From: Lobulomyces angularis | Lineage: Eukaryota; Chytridiomycota; Chytridiomycetes; Lobulomycetales; Lobulomycetaceae | Length of the DNA: 17,823 nucleotides | Assembly: GCA_027604685.1 (NCBI GenBank) | Contig: JADHYX010000366.1 | Coordinates: forward strand, 1 to 17,823 | Direction: 5' to 3' | In this document: positions 10,228 through 17,823 of the stretch, in pieces | Layout: the number at the start of each line of letters is the position of its first letter | How positions within the stretch are numbered: the stretch's first letter is position 1 | Program-made: the position numbers and the translations under genes | The notes under the pieces: generated by a model | Told to the model about the DNA's origin: nothing | Database searches by the model: none | What the model saw: the letters and a program-made list of their open reading frames with translations, nothing else

Positions 10228-10916
10228 AGTTTAATATTCTATTCTACAAGTTTTATCAAAAGTAAAATTTTATAATCTATTTTCTAATAAATAAATAATA
10301 TATTGGAATCTATATTGATCAATAAATAAATTTTTTTTGGAAAATTTTGTAAAAATTTCTATTATTTATTTATATTTTTTTTCCTTTTTTATTAAAAAAA
10401 TTTTCCCCATTATCATTCTCTTTCCGACAGTCCATTCAATAAGAAGTCCCAGATTTTTTGAAAAGTGGTAATTATGCGCTTAACAACAAAAATTTTGGAG
10501 TTTTCGTGTAGCGGAGTTAAAAAAAAAAAAAAAGGGAATTTTTGAACTTCCTATCTTCAAACTATTTTGTTTTAAAAACAATCTTCTGTTTTGCGTCCAA
10601 AATTTTAAAGAAAATATTGACAGTTGCTGAAAAATTCTGCAGTTCCTTTTCAATGTTAAAATTCTCATTATTATGGGAAGCAAAAAAATATAAAATGATG
10701 AAAATAAATATTTTATTCTTTATCAGATGCAGAATTTTTAAATCAATATAATACTTTGAAATTAAACAAAAAAAGAAATATGTATTTTCTAATTTTAGGT
10801 GTTATCTGGGTTTCATACAAATTTTTCTCTATCTTTCATGATCAGGAGTAAAACAGTTGTTAAAATATAAATGAAAAAATTGAAGTTTACAACTAAATCT
10901 TATTAGGAAAAATTTT
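10228..10916. other. Intergenic region upstream of chitinase copy B and downstream of MED7
   Basis: Both flanking genes are on the minus strand, so this 689-bp stretch should hold the copy B promoter and the MED7 3' flank. Open frames of 67 and 69 codons overlap on opposite strands at about 10480-10750. They have low-complexity Lys/Phe/Ile composition and no domain signature, so I do not call them genes. Confidence 0.55.
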
Positions 10917-11993
10917 TTAAATTTCATTAGCTTTTTTCAGTAAGGTAGTTAATTCCAATAATTTTTCAGGCATTAATTTCAATCTATCCAACTTTTTTGT
11001 TTCTTCATTTTCATCTATTAAATTAGAAGAATTTTGATTTAAATTTTCCATCAGATTAATTTCTTCGTTTTTGATTAGTTCATCGTCAATCTTTTTACGA
11101 GCTGTATTAATCATTTTTCGAACTTCTACACAGCATCTAATTTATCAAAAATAAAATCAAAAAAAATTAAAAAAAAAAAAATAAAAAATTTACTTGTGAA
11201 GTTCTTCTTTCATTTCTTTTCTTCTCTGAATCTGCTGTTCCATCATTAATATTAAAATATCTCTTGCTTGATGAGGTCGATAGCCATTTAACAAATAATG
11301 CATGTTTATTAACGTTAACCTAATTTTTTCCACTTTTTCTTCATACTAGAATGTAAATTAAGTAATCTCAAATAATTTTTATTACATTATATGGATTCTT
11401 TCTCAGAGTCCGCAACAGTTCAACAAAGTTTTTGAGTACATCAAGATTCAATTTTTTTAACTCAGTGCTTCTATCTGCAATTAAATGTTAAAAAAAATTT
11501 TTTTTTTAAAAGTACAATAAAAAATAGATTTTTTTTTATTTTATACTAACCGACTTGGCCATCCTCGTTTTCCACAAAAAGTTTTTCAATTTTGAGTTCT
11601 TCCAGGGATCTAATGTGTTCATCAGTCTTAAAAGTAGAAATAGACATAATTTTGTTAATTTTTTTTTGTTTTGATGAGTTTATTATTGGAAAAAGTAGAT
11701 TTTTTTATTTGTTACATCATTTTCAAAACCAAACATGGAATACAATCCAGTAATGATTTTTGGAGGATCTAAATATAGAGGCTCTGATTGACTTTCTAAA
11801 GTTGAAGCATTGATTGATAAAGGTGGTTGCTCAAATTTTGTCTCCTCTGTCAAAGTGCTTTTCCAGTTATTAAATATTTCAATATGTTCATCAGTATATA
11901 ATTTGTAAAATGGAGGGGGCAATGGCACTGAATAAATTTGAATTTTTATTTTGATATAAGCAACTTACTTGCCGAGCTAAAACCTTCTGCCAT
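10917..11993 (-). CDS. MED7: Mediator of RNA polymerase II transcription subunit 7
   Basis: Subunit of the Mediator middle module, where MED7 pairs with MED21 and bridges transcription factors to RNA polymerase II in the nucleus. Six exons, descending: 11969-11993, 11716-11927, 11551-11626, 11386-11474, 11194-11345, 10917-11136, joining in frame to 257 aa. Family hallmarks are the N-terminal PLPPPF(Y) followed by YTDEH (about 10-22), an SMFGF motif, ELKKLNLDVLKNFVELL, and the signature YRPHQAR (156-162) followed by LMMEQQIQRRKE. The C-terminal part is Lys/Glu/Leu-rich and likely coiled coil. The start is the ATG of a 25-nt first exon; the codon for Met9 is split by the first intron. The second intron is 89 nt, using GTAAC at 11715 and AAG at 11627; this junction lies in a poorly conserved stretch and is the least certain. 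The gene is divergent from the exopolyphosphatase gene. Confidence 0.95.
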
Positions 11994-12527
11994 ATAGAAA
12001 AATGATTTTTCAGAAAAATTATATGCTACAAAAAAAAAAATTTGGCATAAATAATAGAAAAAATTTAGTGAGTAAATACGATAATATAAGTTTTAACTAG
12101 ATAATCCATTAATGCTAAATTATATTAATAAAAATAAAAATGTAATTTTTTTGCTTAAATGATCATCAAACTCAACATGGGTACTTCATTGTAAAAAATT
12201 AAAGTTTGATTATACACCAGATATTGATGTATCGCCGCATATGCGTACTCAGCGGTGCAAGACATTTGTTTAAATTAAAACCTTTTGCAATATGAGTAGT
12301 AAACGGTAAGGATTTCAGATATCAGTATAGCATGTACTTTGCATTGAATAAAAAGTTACTTTAAACTAAATTTCTTCAACTCTCTTAAATTTTAGTTGCA
12401 TTAATATATTAAATTTTTAAATTTATCCTATTTATGTAATCATGAAGTTTCATTTCACGTTAAAAAAATCACATGTTCTTGCTTAAAAAATTGTAAAAAA
12501 TAAAAGTTTTAATTAAAAAAGTAAAAT
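11994..12527. promoter_or_regulatory. Divergent intergenic region between MED7 and the exopolyphosphatase gene
   Basis: This 534-bp region must carry both promoters. Most is A/T-rich. A short G/C-richer patch at about 12225-12262 includes an imperfect inverted repeat, CGCCGC at 12233-12238 and GCGGTG at 12252-12257, with a 13-nt loop. I recognise no known promoter element or RNA gene. Confidence 0.4.
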
Positions 12528-13845
12528 ATGAATTTGAATATATTTATTAAAAATTTAAAAAGTGCAATAAAGACTAGCAAAAAAATAACTTTTATCGTAG
12601 GAAATGAAGCTTGTGGTAAAAAAAAAAAAATAGACAAAAGAATAGAGTTTTACTTTAACTTTTTTTAACAGATTTAGACAGTTTTGTTTCTTCCATATCA
12701 CTTTCATATCTATTAACCCAGTTAAGCCATGACGATGAAATTACTTACATTCCTTTAATCCCAATCGTCAAGGCAGACTTGAACTTACGAACTGAAGTAG
12801 CTTTTTTACTAAATCATCTATATAAAGAAGAGCAGTTTTTGAACTTATTAATATTTATGGACGATGTAGATTTGAAGTCTTTAACTAACTTTAAATTTTT
12901 TTTAGTCGATCAGTAAGTTTAACTTTATTCAATAAATTAAACTCTATTTTCAAATTTTCTAGTAACAAACTATCACCAGATTTTATTGATTTTAATAATT
13001 CAGTAAATGGAGTCATTGATCACCATAAAGACGAGGGTCGATATCAAGATGCCAATCCAAGAATTATACAAGAAGCAGGTAGTTGTTCTAGTTTAGTGCT
13101 GAACTACATAATTAAAAGCTATTCGAATAACAATGACCTCAAGTTGCTTTTTGATGAAAAATTTATAAAGTTTTTCTTGGCACCTATATTAATAGATACC
13201 GTAAACTTAGAACCGAAATTTGATAGAGTTACGGAAATCGACGTAGAGTCTTTTAACTTTTTAATTAGTAGCTTCACAATGGAACAAAAAATTGCATTTA
13301 ATCAAACTGCATTTTTTGAATTACTACAGGATGCAAAAGCTAATATCTCTCACTTAACCTGTTCCGAATTGCTAAAAAAAGATTATAAAGAATATTATTT
13401 AAACTCTAACCAAATTAGATTTGGAATTAGTTCAGTTGGTTGGCATCTTAAAGGAAAGGGTGGATGGTTAGAAAGAGATAGTGAAATTTTTCTAAACGAA
13501 GTAGATACTTTTGTAAAAGAGAGGAAATTAAACTTTTTTTTTGTTTTGACCACATTCGATTATAAAAATGAAGTATTTGAAGGAATGAAAAGGGGATTTG
13601 AAAGGGATATGCTAATTTTTGGATTCTCAAAAAATCAAAATTTTGAATTGAATTCAAAATTTATAGAAGATAAGAAATTTGAATCTCAAAGCTCGATTGA
13701 TGCAGCTGTTAATGAGATTGTATCCAATGAAGAATTAAATTTAGTTCCAATTGATAAGAAGTTTAACATTTTTAATCAGTTGAATTTGAATGCATCAAGA
13801 AAACAAGTTCAACCAATTATAGAAAATATTTTATCAAAGTTGTAA
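12528..13845 (+). CDS. PPX1: Exopolyphosphatase of the DHH family (yeast PPX1 / Prune type)
   Basis: Metal-dependent phosphohydrolase. The yeast relative releases terminal phosphate from inorganic polyphosphate; animal Prune proteins act on short-chain polyphosphate. Three exons (12528-12615, 12672-12912, 12963-13845) join to 403 aa, close to yeast PPX1. Metal-binding DHH motifs are complete: GNEACDLDS (25-33, first Asp pair), DHHKD (129-133) and GSCSSLV (149-155), preceded by a PLIPIVKADLNLRTEV segment like PPX1. The C-terminal DHHA2 domain is visible from LLKKDYKEYY to the end, including RFGISSVGW and a terminal NASRKQVQPIIENIL that matches the yeast terminus well. Introns are 56 and 50 nt, both with clear GTAA donors and AG acceptors. 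No targeting signal is evident, so the cytosol is likely. Polyphosphate versus short-chain or nucleotide preference cannot be read from the sequence. Confidence 0.94.
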
Positions 13846-14140
13846 TTGCAGTATTTTTTGTCGATTTTTTTTTTTAAGCATTTTTTGACTGTTTCATGTT
13901 TTATTGATAATTTGTTATTTTTTATATAAATCGATTGTACTTTTACATTATTAATTTAATTTATTTATTTTTATAACTAAGTATATTCTTTCATAATGTC
14001 TTTTTAGAACATAATTGAATAGTTCCCTTACAGAATTAAAATTTAAACTTTCAATCCGTAATTTTTTTTTTGGATTTCAAAAAAACAATAAGTCGGAGTT
14101 TAAAGATAATAAAAAAATTTCATAAAACTATATTAGCAAA
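13846..14140. other. Intergenic gap, 3' of exopolyphosphatase and 5' of the Chibby-like gene
   Basis: A 295-bp A/T-rich gap between two plus-strand genes. No exon or RNA feature was recognised. Confidence 0.5.
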
Positions 14141-14852
14141 ATGGAAAAAATGAGACAAAGAAGTAGAAGCTTATCTGAAAGGTATATCCAATTAAATATT
14201 ATAAGTTTTTAATTAACACTTGTATTATAATCATTTTTGTTTAATCTAGAGTTAGGTAAAAAAAAAAAAAAAAAAAATTAAAACTGCATTTCTTTTCTCA
14301 AAGTTTTTTTTGTTTTAAACATTCATAAGTTAGGTTATTTATTTTTAATTAGAAAAAAATTTAAAAAAAAAATATAGTAGGCTAGGTTCTCCAACAAAAG
14401 AGACTCCATTATACTTCGAGAGTGAAAAAAAATGCAATCCCATTAGATTTCAATTAGGAGATTACAGTTTAACTTATGAAGATCAAACATGGAAAAATGG
14501 TATGTTTTATATTTACTTTTTTTTTTTTTTTGGTTGTTTTGGTGTTAGAATAAAAAAAAATTTTTTGAACTGGTTTTCAAATTGTGACTAAATCTTTTAT
14601 TTTTTACATAGATGAGTATCTAAATTTAGAAGAAAAAATGAAAGGTTTAGAGGTTGAAAATCAGTTGTTAAAATTTAAACTGCAAGTTTTAATTGATATG
14701 GTAAAAAAAACAAAATTTCTTTGAAAAAAGGAATTGTATCTTCAATCTGATCCTATTCTATTTTTACTTTTTATCAAGAACTAATAAATATTTTATTGAA
14801 GCTTGCAGGGACTAGGTTGGATCTAATAGAGTTTCAAGCCCAAAAAGTATAA
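14141..14852 (+). CDS. CBY1: Chibby-like basal body / cilium protein
   Basis: Small coiled-coil protein of about 101 aa. In animals Chibby sits at the distal end of the mother centriole, helps basal bodies dock and also binds beta-catenin; only the basal-body role is likely to be ancient. Exons: 14141-14181, a possible 6-nt exon 14250-14255, 14381-14499, 14612-14700, 14802-14852. Family features in order: basic Ser-rich N-terminus (RQRSRSLSE), LGSPT, the short core LGDYSLTYEDQTW (41-53, matching Chibby LxFENGQW-type sequence), then a leucine-heptad coiled coil ending LEVENQLLKFKLQVLIDML. The last exon uses an AAG acceptor after an ACTAAT branch-like sequence and yields the ML junction typical of the family. 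Human CBY1 is 126 aa, so the C-terminal tail is shorter here. Reading without the 6-nt exon is also in frame (99 aa). Confidence 0.8.
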
Positions 14853-15150
14853 TTCACAGTTAAACCTTTCCTGTAAAAAACCGTACTTTTTGTTTGGATT
14901 ATGAAATATGCAATATACTCTGAATTTTTTAATAGTTTGTTTTAATTTTTTTGGTAGTATCTCTTTCAGTAATTTAGAAAATTTTTAACCTGCACTAATT
15001 TGAAGAAAATTTGAATCTAAATAAAATAATTTATTTTTTTTTTAAAGAAAATTTCTTTTTTTTTTCTAAATTAAATATGGTATAAAAAAAGGAAAAGAAT
15101 GAAAGTTTGATTATAAAAATAAAAAAATAAATAAAAAAAGTATCATGAGT
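14853..15150. other. Convergent intergenic gap
   Basis: This 298-bp A/T-rich gap contains the 3' ends of the Chibby-like gene (plus) and the unrecognised gene at 15151-15625 (minus). Nothing else is supported. Confidence 0.5.
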
Positions 15151-15625
15151 TTATGAATCAGTGTCAACATCAAAAAATTCCTTTGGTGATAAATGTTGGG
15201 TTGATTCTAAAATTTTTCCTAAAAAATGTGAATGTTGACCAAGATCGTTAGAGATTTGAAAATCAAACTTTGTTGTTTTCGTTTTGATGGTAAATATATC
15301 TTTTTCCAAATTTAATTTTCTATTTGTTTTTTTATTTATTTTTTTTACGTTTTAACTTAAAGTTATTGGTTTTTTTGCACTTACACTTTTCTTTTTAAAT
15401 CAATAAGAAATGTACTTGAACTGCTTCTTCCCATTAATATTCCCAATCTTGAATTTAATGTAACTTCGTACACACTAATTCAATTTTTTTTTTTTTTAAA
15501 AAATTTTTGTCTTCAAAATTTTTTTATTTTTACCTGTAGGTTTTAACAAAATGATCAAATAGACCTGAAGTTTGTCTGACATTTATTAAACATGTAGTTT
15601 CAAACAAAAAATCCAAAATGTTCAT
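15151..15625 (-). CDS. Unrecognised 116-aa protein, three exons
   Basis: I do not recognise the family. Exons, descending: 15534-15625, 15385-15474, 15151-15319. Both introns (59 and 65 nt) have good donors (GTAAAA, GTAAGT) and AG acceptors, and all three exons join in one frame to a TAA, which supports a real gene. The protein starts MNILDFLFETT, contains LFDHFVKTYRSVYEV and a Ser-rich GILMGRSSSSTFLIDLKRK stretch, and ends with the acidic KEFFDVDTDS. No signal peptide, membrane segment or cysteine pattern is obvious. The alternating hydrophobic pattern from about 33 to 85 suggests a small beta-rich fold. The frame is open upstream of the chosen ATG and an AG lies just before it (GAT TTA ATC ATG), so a further 5' exon cannot be excluded. 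It is convergent with the Chibby-like gene. Confidence 0.6.
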
Positions 15626-16587
15626 GATTAAATCTAAGTTAATGTACTTTTTTAATTCCTTATTTTTGTGCTATTTCAAATATTAGTGATGAATTTTTGT
15701 TATATTAATAAATATTATATCATTTATTTGTAAAAAAAATTAATATTTAAGTTAAGATCATTTATATTCTACCTTATTTTTTCAGCTTCTTTTTATTAAC
15801 AATATATTTAAGAAGAATTTTTTTATATAAAAATAAATATTTTTTTATGATTTTAAATATTTGTAATTTTTTAATACTTAAAAAAGGTTTTTTTTTTTTT
15901 TCTTTTTTATTATAAATACATAATTTTTTTTTTAATCTCTTTTTACTGACCAATCCAAATTTTTAAAGTCAGCTAAATAGTCGAAAATTTTACTTGACTT
16001 AAAAACACTTGGCATTTACTTGTCAAAATTTATAACTTTTTTTTTTTTATTTTCTTTCTTTTCATAATCTCATTTATTTTTTTAGTTTTGTAGTCTTAAC
16101 CAAACCAACATGGTTCTTTGTTTTTTTTTCTAAAAAAAACAACACAGTTAATGCATAATTAAATTTTCTCAACTCTGCAGAATCCTTCTTTATTTGACAA
16201 CTTCAAGCAGCGTCAAGTTGTTAAGGTAACATTTTCTTCCTTCATGGTAAGTCAAATAAAGAATAAATTTATTTGCATTGTTGTAAGAAAGTACATGCAA
16301 TTATTAATCCAAAAAATGGGAATTTTTATTAAAAAACAATTCTTCTAAGAAACAGGTTTTTTTATATTCTTTCTGAAACAATTTAATATTTCAATTGTTA
16401 TCTATCTTCACAATTTTTAAACTTACTATTTAAACTGTTCAAATATCTTAACAATAAAAAATTTTGAAATTTTCTATTTTTTTAAATTTATGTTCAAAAT
16501 AGAATTATGTTTTATTAATACAAATTGGTTTTTTATTAAATTTTAAGCTTGTAATTTTTATTTTTTATTGATTTTTTCAATTTTTTT
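15626..16587. other. Long intergenic region with at most one weak exon candidate
   Basis: A very A/T-rich stretch of 962 bp with many T runs. The only G/C-richer part is 16181-16246 on the plus strand, a 22-codon open segment preceded by CTGCAG and followed by a strong GTAAGT donor at 16247. I could not connect it to a convincing gene. No RNA gene or mobile element was recognised. Confidence 0.5.
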
Positions 16588-17553
16588 TTATGTTTGATTT
16601 TCGAAACAGAATTTCGAAACAATAGAACTAAGTGGTTCCAACTCTTTATCATCAATTAATGAAAATTCCATTGAAAACATAATAAAATGTTTCTAAAAAT
16701 AAAAATAAAAAAAAGTTGTTTAGAATTCGAATGTATATAAAAAATTAAAAATAAAAATAAGAAAAAAAGGTCATACAAAACAAGTGTTAAAATGACGGTC
16801 TTCATTCATATACTCCAATTCTTTTAAATGTGAATGATAAATATGAGCATAAAATCGGAAATATCGTTTAAATATTTTTTGTAAAATTTTTTTTTCAAAA
16901 TTTAATGGAAATTCATTTGAAGTGGAAAAACAGTTTTCATCATCAAACAGTTTACTGACCCAATCTAGTGTATTTTGGATATATATTGGTGCTGGTACTC
17001 TGTATGGTTTTCCTTTTTTTTCTTCACTTTTCCATAAAAATTCATATCTTCCTCCTGCACTCTGATATTTAAATTTTATTTAATGTTTAAGAAATTACCA
17101 ATGAATTATTTAAAAAAAAAAAATAAAATAAAATAATTTTATTTTCTTTCTTACCATTGTCGGACAAGTCTCCACAGTGCATATTTCACTAAGGCATCCA
17201 TGCAGGAGGTTCATTTGATTGTAAAAGTAAACACCTGTAATAAAAAGAAGATTTTTTTTTAAATTTTTAAAATAAAAAAAAAAAAAAAACAAACGTTACA
17301 GTTCACCACAAGCCATTCATTTCTACAAGTACCATCATTGGGTATCTTTACAGCATCAGTTAAAGAAAATCCTAACGTTTTCTTAATAAAATTAGTAAGA
17401 AAAATACCAAAAAAAAAAATTTTTTTTTCCGTTTTGCTTTACAATAATTTGAGTGGAAAATTTATCTCTTTTTGGATTGTTAAATTTTTTTCTTGGTTTA
17501 AAGGTCTTTGCTTCATATTTTTGGGAAAAATTTACATCATATCCATAACTCAT
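16588..17553 (-). CDS. MOB kinase activator (MOB1/MOB3 class)
   Basis: Adaptor that binds and activates NDR/LATS or related kinases (MOB1), or associates with STE20-type kinases (MOB3), in Hippo and mitotic-exit type signalling. Five exons, descending: 17443-17553, 17300-17381, 17155-17234, 16777-17061, 16588-16692, joining to 220 aa, the usual MOB length. Order of motifs: KTFKPRKKF (N-terminus), KTLG...AVKIP, NEWLVVN, YNQMNLLHG, the zinc ligands Cys83 and Cys88 in CTVETC, SAGGRYEFLW, YRVPAPIY, AHIYHSH (zinc ligands His164 and His169), HFNTCFKHF, EFSLIDDKELEPL. All four zinc ligands are present. KTFKPRKKF, NTCFKHF and KELEPL favour MOB3, whereas AHIYH is MOB1-like, so I leave the symbol blank. 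The start ATG lies only 69 nt from an oppositely oriented exon of ETF beta. Confidence 0.93.
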
Positions 17554-17622
17554 TTTTTTTTTGTTTCTTTTTCTTTTTTTTTTTTTTAAATTTTTTAAAA
17601 TTTTTTTTTTTTTTTTCATTAG
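17554..17622. other. Poly-T tract between MOB and the ETF beta exon
   Basis: Almost pure T with a few A, C and G bases, ending in CATTAG. The last bases act as an intron acceptor for the exon that follows. The tract is also the only sequence available for a MOB promoter before the next exon. Confidence 0.6.
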
Positions 17623-17823
17623 GCAACTTTTGCTTCTAAAATTGAAGTTAAAGAAAAAGCTTTAGAAGTTACTAGAGAAGTAGACGGTGGTTTAGAAACT
17701 ATTTCTACCTCACTTCCTGCCGTTGTTACAGCAGATTTAAGGTAATAAATCTAAAACATTTTTTTTCCTTAACAAAAAAAATTTTTTTTTAGATTAAATG
17801 AACCACGATTTGCTACTTTACCT
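17623..17823 (+). CDS. ETFB: Electron transfer flavoprotein subunit beta, internal exons only (runs off the window)
   Basis: Beta subunit of the mitochondrial ETF heterodimer, which takes electrons from acyl-CoA and amino-acid dehydrogenases and passes them to ETF-ubiquinone oxidoreductase. Two exons are visible: 17623-17741 and 17793-17823 (open at the window end), joined in frame through a 51-nt intron. The protein reads ATFASKIEV, then [20 protein letters not shown] and [10 protein letters not shown], the highly conserved ETF beta signature region in the second half of the protein. The N-terminal half of about 130 residues, which normally includes the GKQAIDDD and TGQM motifs, is not found upstream. 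The first exon begins directly after a poly-T acceptor, and the next 5' sequence is the MOB gene on the other strand. Confidence 0.9.

Noticed and set aside
10480..10751. Overlapping 67- and 69-codon frames on opposite strands
   Set aside because: Low-complexity composition, no splice or domain support, and expected by chance in an intergenic region of this composition.
12200..12300. Short open frame containing MYRRICVLSGARHLF
   Set aside because: About 30 codons, no homology recognised, no splice partners; more likely promoter-region sequence.
16610..16696. Plus-strand exon candidate with acceptor ACAG, 28 codons and a TAA stop
   Set aside because: It is the exact antisense of the last MOB exon (16588-16692), which encodes the conserved KHF...EFSLID...KELEPL terminus.
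17338..17589. Plus-strand open frame of 83 codons
   Set aside because: It overlaps MOB exons 1 and 2 on the minus strand, runs through poly-T, and has no ETF beta or other family motif.
1..17823. tRNA, rRNA, CRISPR or transposon signatures
   Set aside because: No cloverleaf B-box-like sequence, rRNA core, regular spaced repeats, terminal inverted repeats, or transposase or reverse transcriptase motifs were found on either strand.

Overview
This is eukaryotic nuclear DNA. It is extremely A/T-rich, with long poly-A and poly-T runs between genes and in introns. Exons are clearly richer in G/C. Every gene I could reconstruct is split by short GT...AG introns, mostly 40-60 nt. The genetic code is standard: TAA and TGA both act as stops and neither occurs inside a reading frame. 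Hevein-type chitin-binding domains, GH18 chitinases and a Chibby-like basal-body protein together suggest a flagellated, chitin-handling microbe. An early-diverging fungus or fungal relative (chytrid, rozellid or aphelid type) is my best guess, but the lineage is inferred, not proven.

Layout. 1-803 holds no recognisable gene. 804-2942 (-) is CCT3, the gamma subunit of the CCT/TRiC chaperonin, in nine exons. 3069-3297 (+) is a possible small secreted-protein gene with an interrupted frame. 3456-6563 (-) and 7163-10227 (-) are tandem paralogues of a large secreted protein: signal peptide, CBM18, Ser/Thr linker, GH18 chitinase (PF-ChiA-like), Ser/Thr linker, then a Cys-rich module resembling the double-psi beta-barrel of expansins and GH45. 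10917-11993 (-) is Mediator subunit MED7. 12528-13845 (+) is a DHH-family exopolyphosphatase (yeast PPX1 / animal Prune type). 14141-14852 (+) is a small Chibby homologue. 15151-15625 (-) is an unrecognised 116-aa protein. 16588-17553 (-) is a MOB1/MOB3-class kinase activator. 17623-end (+) is the middle of electron transfer flavoprotein beta, whose N-terminal half is not in the expected place.

Most genes are unrelated housekeeping genes on both strands, as is normal in a compact eukaryotic genome. The accessory part is the chitinase pair. The two copies share nearly the same exon structure, differ by one intron, and carry two near-identical DNA tracts against a more diverged background, which suggests gene conversion. 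Inference: the pair encodes secreted wall-remodelling proteins that combine chitin binding, chitin hydrolysis and possibly a non-hydrolytic wall-loosening module. They may act on a host wall or on the organism's own wall.
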